Shown piece after piece: positions 1 to 11,950 of a DNA stretch of 64,000 bases (position 1 is its first letter; each line of letters starts with the position of its first letter). Below the pieces are notes generated by a model, which was not told the origin of the DNA, searched no databases, and saw only the letters and a list, made by a program, of their open reading frames with translations. The position numbers and the translations under genes were made by a program. Source of the stretch: Tomocerus qinae (taxonomy: Eukaryota; Arthropoda; Collembola; Entomobryomorpha; Tomoceridae); the NCBI GenBank assembly GCA_020055645.1, contig CM034546.1, positions 37,696,001 to 37,760,000 of the forward strand, in the 5' to 3' direction.

Positions 1-189
1 AGTTCTAGTGACTTCAGTACTACTGATTCAACTTGTGATAACAGTCCACTATTAAATTAAATACATTTATTATTATAAAACATATATTATGTTATTTATG
101 AGTATCTAGTAATTTTGTTGATGTAAATGTGGTTTATTTCCATGTCCTTTAAATTTTGTAATTTGCTTCTAGAACTTCTAATAGGTAAA
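1..189. other. AT-rich intergenic, nothing recognised
   Basis: No coding potential, RNA gene or repeat structure that I can support. Confidence 0.5.
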
Positions 190-430
190 TTCTCTATTTA
201 GTTATTTAAGTAATTCATGAGTAATTGAAATTCTGTAGATAGAAACTAGAAAATGAATTTAACACTGTCAGGTTGCGTAAAAATTGATTTAAAAGAATAA
301 ATGACATATATCTTATTACATACAACTGTGGCCTGACTTACTTAAGATGGTGGATAATTTATTTTTATAAATAATGATAATAATTGTTTTCACAAGTAAA
401 AGATGAAATGTAAATTTGGTTCCACCTAAA

Positions 431-487
431 TATTGTTTAGCGTGAACGAAATGTTAAGACGGCTTCCATCGTTCCCAGCGTAATGGA
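431..487 (-). pseudogene. C-terminal scrap of a receptor-like last exon
   Basis: Read on the minus strand this gives a short stretch containing VYSITLGTMEAVLTF, nearly the same as the C-terminus of the minus-strand exon at 11951-12280 (IYSITLGTMEAILTF). The rest of that exon is missing: the sequence jumps directly to the unit's upstream repeat. It is a truncated paralogue, not a gene. Confidence 0.6.
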
Positions 488-656
488 GTAGACGAACATT
501 TCTTGGTAAAGTTTATTTCCTGTGCTTAGGACTGACAAACTTTTGGTCATTGCTTTAGCTGCAGATGGTTATCTGTCTTTGATTTTTAAAGGTCGTAGGA
601 TACTACTAAGACTACAAACTTTTAGTGGAATTGATTTCACTAGAAAACGTGTAACC

Positions 657-1003
657 CAGGGTTGGGTCGTGGTTAAAACCGTTTTGACCAATTTTGGTCA
701 AAACGGCCCGGTCAAAACGTCCTTTTAGGGTACATTGAGCCCCAAGGTAACTTTGACTACAATAGTAAACAACAAATATAACTATCTAAAGATTGCAATT
801 AAAAATGATTAGAGTGTGCCATTTTGTAGTTAGATGTTGGTAGATTAGGGTTTCATTGGTTTTAGTTAATATTTCATTCTCTAAGTATTTTAAATATGCT
901 TTGCTAGCCTAAGTAACTGTATACTGATATTTTTAGCTGTTTTGACCGTGTTGACCACCCGGCCCGGTCAAAATGGAAAAAAGTGGTCAATTTCCCAACA
1001 CTG
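657..1003. mobile_element. hAT-type non-autonomous element (MITE), copy 1
   Basis: A 347-bp element with ends CAGGGTTGGG and CCCAACACTG, flanked by a perfect 8-bp duplication GTGTAACC (649-656 and 1004-1011). Eight-base duplications and CAG...CTG ends are typical of hAT transposons. The interior carries GGTCAAAA-type motifs and a CCCGG core near both ends. The related repeat R2 (near 10130) lacks the insertion, giving an empty site. A related copy is at 12813-13224. No coding sequence is visible. Confidence 0.85.
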
Positions 1004-1261
1004 GTGTAACCCGACGGTTTGTTGACCACAAAGAAACTGCAGTCCCTAATATGACATTCTTCTAATTAACATCTTTCACTCTAATTTCATATCGAGAGCG
1101 TTAGATATTTTTTTATAATATCAAATCTTTAACAAAATTAATATAAAAACGAATAATGTACCTTCCAACCTTTAAAGGAAATAGGAAACAATAGTCGTGA
1201 GCGGAAAGGCCACCATATAACAGATCTTAAACATATACTGCTAAATACTTCCCAACACTTA

Positions 1262-2079
1262 TAAGCAGACGTCGGAATTTTATTTATATAAACCTTTTTC
1301 AGAGTGAACTGAGAGTCGAGAGATTTTGTATCTCGACGTTTCTTGCCCTAAGGATTTCAAAAATATAAATGTGTTTGTAATTTTTTTTACATTTTTTGGT
1401 TTTAAAAAAATTAATGTGTTAGTAAATATTTTTTCAAATAAAAAAATGTACTAACATTTTTCGGAATAAAAAAATCTCAAGAAATTGTTTTTACCATTTT
1501 CATGATTTTTTTACAAATTAATGAAAATTTGTAATTTTTTGTAATGCCTACAGGTAAAGGGACCTAAAAATTGATAAAAGAATTACGTCAAAATATATTA
1601 GAAAATGGTTTCATATTAACACGTATACGCATGGGACAGATTTGAATTTTGTATGGTGGTACTTTTTAATAAATGTATTACTCTGTATAGCTGGTTGTGA
1701 CTGAAAATATGAATTTGTATCGCAGGGTTATTATTATTAGTGTTATTATTACATTATTAGTATTTTTTAAAAGTCCCACCATTGGGGGCACACCAAAATA
1801 TATTGGTATAATTGTGTATTTTCGATTTTTGACAAAAAATCCTTTTTTCTAGAAATTTAGTGGGAAGCTCGGGCCCAGTTTCAATTTAAAATACATTTAG
1901 AAATGAAGGTAACATTTCAATTCACATAACAAAAATTTTGAGTCGATTATTTACAGCTGCTTTTGCGATTTTAAGCTTATTCTTAAGAAAATTTTTCCAT
2001 AAACTTTTTGCCCTTTTTTAGTAAATTTTTATGTAAATTTTTTGGGTTTTTAAATAGATAAAATTCCGACGTCTGCTTG
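1262..2079. mobile_element. TA-flanked element with 22-bp inverted ends, Tc1/mariner-like MITE
   Basis: The ends are inverted copies (YAAGCAGACGTCGGAATTT on each side, differing at the first base) and both are flanked by TA (1260-1261, 2080-2081). The insertion interrupts segmental repeat R1 relative to R2. The interior is AT-rich without a coding frame. A related right end lies near 41905-41935. Assignment to Tc1/mariner rests only on the TA duplication and terminal repeats. Confidence 0.6.
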
Positions 2080-2245
2080 TAAGTAAATATTTGGCTTCCT
2101 CATTTTAATTATTTCTGTAATCTTCCTACTTTAAAATTGCAACAATAAATTGCAGTAAAGAAACATTAAACTTTATTGGATCTTTATTCCTACAATTTCT
2201 TTGTTCTACACTTTCCATTTCATATGATCATGAAACCCTGAACCA

Positions 2246-2326
2246 AAATTTTGACTATAAAAATTCAGACAAACAGCCGTTACAATTTGTAACGGCTGTT
2301 TGTCTGAATTTTTATAGTCAAAATTT
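2246..2326. repeat. Perfect palindrome, 40-bp arms, 1-bp centre
   Basis: Bases 2246-2285 and 2287-2326 are exact reverse complements around a single T. The related segment R2 near 10545-10590 has only one arm followed directly by the shared downstream sequence, so the second arm looks like an inverted duplication of local sequence. Confidence 0.9.
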
Positions 2327-2770
2327 ACTTACAAACCAACTGATAATAAATGTTGCAAATTTATATGTACAGAAAATACCAACCAAATATTTTAACATGT
2401 TGTTACTTATAATATCAAAAGCGCAATATTATGCATCTTTACGTTGGAATTGAATTTGGTAATAATAAACCTAAGTGCCAGTTTTTCAAACCCTACATTA
2501 TCGTCCCTTTAGGAACGATTTAGCCTCAATGCACTATTTGTTTTGTGTGCGAATTAAATAGCCTAAATCCACTTTTCGTTTATGTATGTTTATACAGTTT
2601 TATTAATTTGATATTCTTCTAAAATGACGAAAATAATGTGGAGTAACGAGGCATTACATTTAATTACACCTTCATTCTCTCAATCCCTCCCAATCCCTCT
2701 TAGTTCCACTAACCTTGTATTTCATTAATTCATTTATTTATTTCATTAATACAGTTATAAATTAATTCAT

Positions 2771-3340
2771 TAATTCATTTATTCCGTATATTCAGAGCCG
2801 TCCCAAGGGCCGTGCAACCCGTGCACCCGCACTGGGCAGCATATTTTAGGGGGAGGCAAAATTTTCAGTGGAACTTAGTAACTTACTAACTTATTTCCAG
2901 TTACTATTCCTAAGTTGGTTTCTGTCTACCTTATCGTTCCATCGACGGATTTAAATAATTCCAATGTTATAAATGTATATAAAATAGCAATATTTTACCG
3001 ATATGATTTGTACATCCCACAAAGGCATTTAAAGTTATTGGTAGACACATTTACTTTTCTTGAAAATCGAAATGGTTTAATTTCTCGTTGTATATTGGAA
3101 AATTTCTTTCAGCGAATGGTAGCTAACTACATACATAATATCTAACAATCAGCGGGTCATTGGTGAAAGAAAGAAATTAAATTTTAAATTACTGCACCAG
3201 TGGTTGCAGCTAAATATTAATGCTTAAGAATAATTGTTTAAGAATGATTTAAAGGCAAATAAAGTAGCCGATTTGTTAAAGTTTTATTTGTAGCTAGTTA
3301 TATAATAGCTGATTTATAGTGGTATAATTGATAATTTTAA
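2771..3340. other. Intergenic with hAT-end-like sequence near 2793
   Basis: Near 2793 there is a CAGAGCCGTCCC start with GC-rich sequence typical of hAT ends, but I found no matching right end or target duplication. A 76-codon open frame at 2915-3145 (+) has no recognisable features. Confidence 0.4.
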
Positions 3341-3540
3341 CAATGATTTGTAGTGGCATAATTGTTGGATAATAATGAATAAAAATTGTAAAAATGTAAA
3401 TGTTGTCAATGATTTGTAGTGGCATAATTGTTGGATAATAATGAATAAAAATTGTAAAAATGTAAATGTTGTCAATGATTTGTAGTGGCATAATTGTTGC
3501 ATAAAAATAAATAAAAATTGTAAAAATGTAAAAATTGTAA
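3341..3540. repeat. 66-bp tandem repeat, 3 copies
   Basis: The sequence CAATGATTTG recurs at 3341, 3407 and 3473, exactly 66 bases apart, with the intervening sequence nearly unchanged. It is AT-rich and non-coding; open frames across it are by-products of the repeat. Confidence 0.9.
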
Positions 3541-3669
3541 ATTCGGGTGTTTGAATAATTATTGTAATCATTTATTTAATCGCTTTATGTATTTATCATT
3601 GATATTCATGTTAACTTTATTATATTGTCCACATTATACAAATGCATATTGCGCAGGGTAAAATGGAAA

Positions 3670-3759
3670 GAGAAGCCAGCACTTTTTCTCACTTCCCACG
3701 AGAAGCCAGCATTTTTTCTCACTTCCCACGAGAAGCCAGCATTTTTTCTCACTTCCCAC
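3670..3759. repeat. 30-bp tandem repeat, 3 copies
   Basis: AGAAGCCAGC recurs at 3671, 3701 and 3731, a 30-base period, each followed by a T-rich stretch and CTCACTTCCCAC. Confidence 0.9.
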
Positions 3760-6290
3760 ATCAATAAATGTATATGGAAACCTTAAGTTTTAAGTGGAAT
3801 AGCAATAAAAGCCAATTACCACTGCTATGTGGTATATTGTATACTTTAGATTAAAAGGGTCGAAAAAATCAGCTAGCTACAAATAAGTTGCAAAATCATT
3901 AGCTGTGGAGATTTATGATTAAGGACCCAAAATTACAAACATAATATTTTAACATTTCATTAAGTACCCTTAAACTTACTAAATTTATGTCATTGTCTCA
4001 CTACAGCGGTACCAATGTAAACACAATTGTTTAGTGTTGTAATGATTTTAACATATAGGGCGGGCTTCAGGTACTGTCAAAATTGTGTTTACTATGGTAT
4101 TTTTTTCTGCAAATTTCTAAGACCCTTATCCTCCTGAGCCCGTCATATATTTTACATTAAGAGCCCAGTACCTTAAAATTTGGAAATCTCTGTTGACTAT
4201 CAAAATACATTTACAACTCTCGGAATTTACCCGATTTTCTTGTGTGGCACATTTTTGGAATCTTGAATATATTGTCAACTATGTCAACCACCCCATTGTA
4301 CAAAACATAAAAAAATTAATTTTCTAGCTTATATTTTGGTAGTCCTCAGAGATTTCGAAATTTAAAGATATTGGGCTCTTAAACCAAAATCAGTAGTGAT
4401 ACAGGTGTCTTATTATTACAAATAGGTAGGTTAGCATATTGCATAAAAATGAACTACGATTTGGGTTAATGCATTTCATAATTTATTGTTGCATTGAGCA
4501 GACAATGAAAAGTATTTACCCTCCTTTTGTGGCAGCGAACAGGTTAAGTTTTGAATGAAATCATTATTATGATTTAGGTTTTAACATCGAAGAGGTGATA
4601 ATGCAATATTTTGCATTATTATCTTAGCACAGATATAACTATTTTATTGTATTTTTTACGTAAGAACATGTTTTTAGAAGTGTCTTTCTCATGCAATCAT
4701 AGAATTATCTCATTTGTAAATTTTTATAATCAGCTGTTGGCTAGATTTAGGCAGCGGGATATCGTTGCCTCAATTGCCCCTGTTGCCCCCTCCCCCGTTG
4801 CGATGCATCTATGGCTACAATTTAAAAATACGTGAAGGCATTGAAAATTACTCTAGGACAATCCACCAAAATGAAATGATATAATTTGTTTGGGAGAAAG
4901 GTTCGGCTTCGTGAATACTGGTCGTACAATGACAAAATTGGTCTCTAAAAACGCAGAACTGGCTGTTTTACAGTAATTCCCTATATTACAATTTTGAATG
5001 TAAAAACCTTATATTGCACAGACAAAGATCAGGAATGTTTTTGGGAGAGAATTGGTAACCTGAAATCTTAACTTATCTTTGCCATTTACTTCCCGCTACT
5101 ATAAAATAAGCATATTACTTGCTTGTTAGGCTTTAACACTGAAACAGTTTATTTTTTATTAGGTTAGGTCAAGAAAGAGGCAAAATGTGGAATTTTGAAC
5201 AATTGCAGAAGTAGTAGAGACGCGGGCTACCCATATGGACAGCTCGTAGGGATTATTTTATCTAAGTCAAAATCCATCGATCCATTAATTTAGTTGATGT
5301 AAGTCGGGCATACAAGGAAGTGGGTCAGCAGAACTGCCACTGGCGGTAATAGTATGCTCGCTATACACAGCACTTATGAAGGAGGGTCATTGTTAAAGCC
5401 AACGCATAAACACCGGCCAAACATGCGAAAGGCATGATAAGAAATATCATAATTATTAGTCATGCATATAGTAATAATATGGCTACTACATTCCCCTTCA
5501 TCAATGTTTAGTTTTAATACCATACTTCTAAATATATTTATCATTAGAAATAGGCTTTGAGTCTACGGCATTTCTCCATTTCTTACTCCTGAACGTGATG
5601 TATACATTCAACAGTGAGAATAATACATACTTCGATTCTGCTAGCGCAAATTTGTATCAGTGTGAAAATAAAATAGGTACATCTACTTATGACTAATCGA
5701 TTGCGCAACCATTGAGTAGCAATGGTAAGCGATTTTTACTCCTCGACGTGACATTTTAGCTCTTTAAGCAGTAAACCAGTTGTCATCACTTCTTTGGATG
5801 AAGAAATGTAAAGTCAAATAGATTGTTTCCGATCTACTAATTGTGTTTATGCATTTATAAATGTAATGGCTTTATTGAGACGATATGGCCTTTACATCTT
5901 TTTACAACAAATTATTTTAAATGTGTTAGTGTTTGCGAAAGTCGCGGAGATTAATCCGTGTTATATTTATTGTAGATAGAGTTATATAGAGTTATATAGT
6001 ACTTACTACTTCTTACTTCTTAGTAGCTTATATTATATAGACATAAGATGTTATAACATTAAAAATACTGCCTCTTATCTAATCTATTTACTTTGTTTAC
6101 ATTCACTATTGAAAAGATTCAGTAAGATACGTTGATCTTACTGAATTCATTCCTTTCCAGAACAAATACAACGATTAAGCATCCTCTACATTTTGTATAA
6201 ATGTATGTATATGAGAATTCTAATTTTTATTTTTCGCCCCCGCCTCTTAGTCTTCCTTGCCGCATTGTCAAGTGTGGATTAACTCATCCA
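3760..6290. other. Intergenic, nothing recognised
   Basis: AT-rich sequence. A 74-codon frame at 4611-4835 (+) and shorter frames show no domain, splice-supported continuation or signal peptide. No RNA gene or clear mobile element seen. Confidence 0.4.
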
Positions 6291-6298
6291 TCATTAAC

Positions 6299-7127
6299 TC
6301 AAATTAGTTCATCAAAACTGCCTACATCAATCCGCATTTTATCTTTCCTGGTACCCATCTTTTGAAATTTTTGCTTCAAATCATCTTTTAATGATAAACA
6401 ATCTGGACAATCTCTTTCAGATTTTGGAGTTCGGATAGATCCTGCTTTTGATGCCATGTTAAAGAGTATTTTACCACGATTTTTGTAGCTGTTATACTTT
6501 TTTTGCAGTGTCGATCTGGAATAAGTGTCCCTTTTGGAAATCGGTGTGGATATTGGACGAATAGACACGTTTAGTTCAGCAATTCTTATTTCACTAAAAT
6601 CTGAGGCTGGTGATAGTGAAGATGTAATTGTACGATCGTTCATTTCAGTTGAGCTACATTCTCCTAAGGATGCGGTCGTCTGCATTGTTGCAACCGATTT
6701 TTGGTTCAGTGTATTTATTTCTCTTGAAAGTGTCATTGCTGAGAAGTTACTGAAAAAAATTATAATAAGAAATTTCATTTTGTGGTTCTTCCTTAACGTT
6801 AGTTTTTACAAATTAGCATCAATCAATACCGCTTGGGAAGAAAAATAAATATTATACCTTTGATTAGTAACGTTATTTGCATTAGTCGTGCACAGTGTGT
6901 CGGGATCACCCAGGTCATTTTGTACCTTATGCTTAAAAATTCTGAAGAACTTTGAAAATTTCAACTGTGCACAAATTACACACAAATGTTTGATTGTTTA
7001 TTTTGGCATTTGGAATTAAGTCGGTACATCGAGTGACAAAATCGGCCGAAAGGGTTTTGGCAGTAGGCATGGATTTATGTCCAGATTTATGCAACGGATT
7101 AGCACAATAACTTTTTGATTTCCCCAT
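6299..7127 (-). pseudogene. Cys/His-motif protein, probably transposon-derived, broken
   Basis: On the minus strand an ATG at 7127 opens a 64-codon frame with Cys8, His13, His17 and Cys50-x2-Cys53, a plausible zinc-binding layout (CANPLHKSGHK then FVCNLC). It stops near 6933. A one-base shift at a T run just before the stop lets the frame run on to a good donor (AG|GTATAA) near 6863. A second block ends at 6299 and runs to about 6740 from a TTTCAG acceptor; it is Ser/Thr-rich with a charged C-terminal tail (LKDDLKQKFQK). The combination recalls proteins encoded by arthropod and cnidarian transposons, but that is memory only. A truncated and frameshifted mobile-element gene is the best reading; a short unrelated host gene is possible. 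Confidence 0.4.
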
Positions 7128-9480
7128 ATTTTTTATTCTTCTTATTACAGTATACTGTTTTGCATTAAAACTCGTTTAAACGTTTACAGCCATGATAATT
7201 TTTAACCAATCGAAATGTCACACTGGAATTCTAAACCACTTATGCCATTCAAATTTGACCGCTGAGATTTGTTCATGAAATAGTGTACTTAAATATTTAC
7301 TGGAACTTTTGCGTCTACAACTTTAGAATTTAATTGTTTATTAAGTTGGAATTACAAAACGAGTCCGATGTTTGTTTAAAAGATTCAGAAATTAACGAAT
7401 GTTATTAATCCTAAACTGGCAATATTTTGAACCCCAACAAGTGATTTTTGAAAAACAAAGAATTTAACATGAGTTGGTGGCATACTTTTTGGCGGAACAA
7501 GTGGCAATGCAGATAAATATTTAGAACTATATTTTTATGACATTTTACAATTGATCTCATCTTCGTCACTTTGATGTAATAAATTTTCCTATCCTCAACT
7601 TTCTATTTTGACACCCCACATAACATTACGATGATATGGATCAATTGTACTAGATTGAGTAAGCAAATACATATAGACAAATGTGTAAATTGGCAGGAAA
7701 GCTAAATATATTTTGCCATGTATTAGGTAGGCACTGGAGCAGGCACAAGCCTATGTTAAAAATGAGTTATGGCAAGTATGTACCCAAATACCAGATGCAC
7801 TACTTAGTGACATAGCTTGTGCATCAGATACTCCAATTTTGACAAACATGACCTTTGACCTGGTTATGAAGCACTCGGTAGCTAAAATATGTAATTATTT
7901 GGCCTTTACCATATATTTAGCTTGCGAACGACACCATACATGGTTGTTTTCCGACGAAAAATAATTTGTGACCTTTAACATCTCGCAGAGGTCAACAATT
8001 TCAAAAAACAAGTTCTACCCATTAACCACAATTAATAATGGGCTTTAATTTTAATCCATTAGAATTCTGATCAAAAAACTCTTTGTATGAAAAACCGCCT
8101 ATTTCAAAATTTATTTCGTAATTTTGAAAGGGAAGAAATGCGAATTTTTCACAAATTCAAAAAACAGCTGGAGATATGCTAATGGTCGACATGTGGTCCA
8201 AGTTTCATCCAAATCGGTTCAGTAGTTTCGGTGCTATTTCATATTCCGATTTGGAGGTGTTTTTCTGCATAGCCCCTGAAGTGCAGAAAATTTAATTTTT
8301 TTGACTAAATATGTTTGTTCACTTCCCTAAAGCGGACATAAAAAACTAAAATGTTTTTTGAACACCTCGGGTTTTTTATTTTCCCTAATCAAATAATTTC
8401 TGTCACCAGCCTTCATGGACTGAATCATGGAATTGACCTGTTATGCAAAAATGAAAAGTGTGAAGTGATTGAGAACTCGGATGATGAAGAAGATGGAGAG
8501 AAAGCAGTCCACACTACCCTGATATTTTCATTATCGCTGATAGGTAATAAATAAAAAATTACAAAATTGTTGAAGTACAAATACCACATTTGAACCTGTT
8601 TGGTTTTGTTTATTAATCCTAAATATAGGTAATGATTCTAAGTAGGTATTCTCATATCTTTGTAATTTTAAGCAATGCTCCCAATTGAAAAAATGTAAGC
8701 TGTCCTTGTTTGTAGTTTTATTGTATTTGTAGTTTGACAAAGATCTTTTAAAAACGGTAACAGCTCGTTATTTGCAATAATACAAGAATACAATTTCAAA
8801 CGTATGGAATTAAAGCTTCAAACATTTACTGATTAACTCCATTCAAAAGGAATACTTCCCCAAAAGGTATCCCATTTTACATATCATGAAAATGGAATAA
8901 CCGTAAATGATGCTAACATTTCAGCATATTTTATCTTTCTGGGCTAAAGTAGAGACATAAATACTACAAATTATATTTTGAGTATGTGCTCTGAGTTCCG
9001 CGACTAAAGCAAATGGTAGTCGTAGATTTTGGTTTCTACGAGTTTCTGACTTACTTTAAAAGGATGAAAACTACTCTGCAATTATTTTGAGTAACTTTTA
9101 TTACTTAGCTATGCATTAATGTTTTTTGCCCTTATAATGTTCTCAATGTCTATATAGGAATCAAAACAAGTAAATATCAATGCTTTCTATTTAAATTGCT
9201 TTGTGATTTATAAAACACTATATATATAGAATATATAGAAATAAAGTTATTAGGCTTAGGAGTGGCAGGAAATCTTTTCCATTATATTAGCTATGAGTGG
9301 TGTCCCAAAATAATTGTAATTGCTGGTTTGCATTGGACTGTACTTAGGAGAATATCATTTAGTTTTATAGGTACATAGAGATTATTTTATTTTTAGGAAA
9401 GGAGCGGCTATAATTTAAATGAAGAAAAAGTGATAATCAAGCTAGAGCAAAAGTTGGGCGTTGTTCTATAGATCTCTAAA
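7128..9480. other. Intergenic, degenerate repeat traces
   Basis: Mostly featureless AT-rich DNA. Near 8195-8250 the sequence resembles a motif common in dispersed insect repeats (GTTTCATCCAAATCGGTTCA). A 67-codon frame at 8351-8554 (+) has an acidic stretch but no other support. Confidence 0.4.
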
Positions 9481-9502
9481 ATGAAAAATAAGGTTATTTA
9501 TT

Positions 9503-9881
9503 CAGAGGAGTTTACTCCGATGTATGCGTTTGCACTTTCTGTTTGTCTGACTGTCCGTCCGTCCGTCCTTATCCTTATGTCAGATGTTGGGGAATCCCGG
9601 CAATTGTAACAACCTCCGAGGGAGGGTTTTGACCGTGTATAATATAATAATAATAATATCCGCAATAACTTTCGAACGGTTTAAGTTAGACAATTCAAAT
9701 TTTCAGGATACATCATTAAGGTAAAATGTAGGTCTGAGTTCGCATATGAGCAGGATCGGTCACATCCCCTGATTGGGGGAAAGGGTTGAAAATTTCAATT
9801 GGCGATAACTTTGGAACGGTTATACCTAAACTACTCAAATAAATTTCAATTGGTGATACTTTGGAACGCGAAACTCCTCTG
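9503..9881. repeat. Possible small element with CAGAGGAGTTT inverted ends and (GTCC)n
   Basis: CAGAGGAGTTT at the left is matched by AAACTCCTCTG at the right, and the interior has a short GTCC run near 9556-9570. No target duplication was found, so this is tentative. Confidence 0.35.
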
Positions 9882-9959
9882 CTGTTATACCCCGTTTTGC
9901 AACGGTTTATTAATGCATTAAATCTCTTCTTTACAATCTTCTCTATTTTCTATTTAGGA

Positions 9960-10990
9960 AGCGAGGCAAATAAATAGCAAAGCTTTTCTCGGTCAAGTTT
10001 ATTTAATTAAAAGAAACTATTTTGATCATTGTTTTTAGCTTGTAGGTGGGTTGCTGTCTTTGCTTTAAGGTCATACAAGGCTACTAAAACTACAAAAATT
10101 TAGTGGAATTGATTTTATTGGAAAATATGTAACTTGAAGGTATCTTTGAGCCCAAAGGATCCGAAGTCCCTAATATCAGAAATAGGACATTCTTCCAAAT
10201 TATTTCTAACTTCAATTTCATATCTAGGGCGTTAGATATTTTTTTCCTAATTTCAAATCCTTAACAACATGAATATAGAAACCTATAATATACCCTTTTT
10301 GCACACAAGGAGACAATACTGTCGTGAGTTGAAAGGTCATATTATAACTAATTTCAGGCATATACTACTAAATACTTTGCGGTACACAAAAGGAAACATT
10401 CAGCTCCTACAATTTAAACATATTTATTATTTCCATATTCTTCCTCTTTTAAAATGGCAAAAACGATTTGCATACAGTAAAAACAGTTGTTATACTTCAT
10501 TGGACTTTTATTCCCCAGATTCCTCTTTATTCTACCCTTTTCACCCTGAACCAAAATATTGAGTATGAAAATTCAGGCAATATAGTCCTTACAAGCCAAC
10601 AGATAATAAATGCTGCAAATTTTTATGTACGAAAAGTATCAAATATTTATACATCGTTACTTAAAATATCACAAGCGCAATATGCATCTTCACGTTGGTA
10701 TTCGAATATTAAAATCGGGAATATGAGTGCCAGTTTTACAAGAGAGATAATGAACTCTTACAATATCGCCCATTTTTAGGAAATCCCCTTTTTTGTTTTG
10801 TGTACGAAATAGCATAATTCCACTTTTCGTTTTGTGCACGTATACTTCTTTATTATAATTTTGATATCCTTCTAAAATGACGAAAATATTGAACAGTAAA
10901 GAGGTAAATAAAATTAATTGGGCCTCTATTCCTTCAATCCCTCTTAGTTCCATTCTCTTTGTATTTCATCTGTTCATTAGACTATTCACA
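9960..10990. repeat. Segmental repeat copy R2
   Basis: Shares blocks with R1 (190-2770) and R3 (11500-13830), in the same orientation. It lacks the hAT element, the TA-flanked element and the inverted duplication present in R1, so it serves as the empty-site reference. Open frames of 87-103 codons across it are not supported as genes. Confidence 0.65.
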
Positions 10991-11499
10991 TTCATTATAC
11001 TATTTAGACTTTATAGTCTAATCTAATGAATATATAGTGTTATATAAATACTTATATTATAGGGTTATAATTTATACTTAAACTACTACGAAGCGTGCAC
11101 TAGTTACAATATATTCTTAACAAAACAGAAGGATAAAAATGATCTTGTTTCCAACTGAACCATCAGCTAAACTTATACCTTTACCCAAGCAATACTTCAA
11201 TTCTTACACCATTTTTTATCACCTTTTAACTTTTATATTATCTTTAATCATTTTTAACCAATAAGGAATTTAATTCAGGAATATAGTGTTTACGTCATTT
11301 AAACTAAATATACCTAATTCTATTTTTAATAAGTAATACATTGTGCTGGTGGGCATAGTCCATGTAAATGAATACGTAATTAAATTGTAAATTACACTGA
11401 AAGTCGAAGACCGAGAGTATAATCCAGAGATATTTGATTATGTAGGAAAGGATAATTAAATCTATCTAGTATATTATTGTAGATTAGGCAAAAGGACTT
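10991..11499. other. Intergenic, nothing recognised
   Basis: AT-rich spacer between segmental repeat copies R2 and R3; no coding or structured feature seen. Confidence 0.4.
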
Positions 11500-11540
11500 C
11501 TTGGAACAATATTGTTATTAAAGTAAAGTATGTTGGTGTT

Positions 11541-11715
11541 TCGTGAATAATTCAAAAGCTGTAGATAGAAACCCGATAGTGGATTTAAAGGTATATTATA
11601 GTGAAAACAAGGAATGGTAAGTTAAGCAATTCGTGAATAATTCAAAAGCTGTATAAAGAAACTAGACAGTGGATTTAAGTTGTAGTGAAAAATAAGGAAT
11701 GGTAAATTCAATAAT
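11541..11715. repeat. Two-copy tandem duplication, 90-bp period
   Basis: TCGTGAATAATTCAAAAGCT occurs at 11541 and 11631, and the sequence following each copy is alike. The equivalent stretch of R1 (about 205-270) has one copy. Confidence 0.8.
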
Positions 11716-11950
11716 ATACGTGTTGTATTGTATAGGTATTGTCTGGCTGTGTAGGAATCGAGTCACAATAAAAAGTTATACTATTAAATATTGACTGCCT
11801 TAGTACAATTTACAACTGTGGCCTGACTCTCTACAGATGGTGTATCATTTAATTTAATTTTTAGAAATATAGTGATGATTGTTATTTTCACAAGCAGACA
11901 ATGAAAGTAGCACATTAGAAAAAATATATTTGTTTCAAGCTAATTAATAT

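Larger units (their letters stand above)
190..2770. repeat. Segmental repeat copy R1 (receptor-relic unit), interrupted by two insertions
   Basis: Long stretches resemble two other places in the window by eye: 9960-10990 (R2) and 11500-13830 (R3). Shared landmarks include the block near 320-400 (matches 11811-11900), the block near 1084-1250 (matches 10215-10380 and about 12705-12780) and the block near 2160-2740 (matches 10480-10950 and 13390-13800). R1 is interrupted by a hAT-type element at 657-1003 and a TA-flanked element at 1262-2079, both absent from R2. The duplicated unit appears to derive from a multi-membrane-span gene; see 431-487 and 11951-12698. Confidence 0.7.

Noticed and set aside
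3294-3571. Minus-strand frames of 65-85 codons with repeated peptide blocks
   Set aside because: Produced by the 66-bp tandem repeat.
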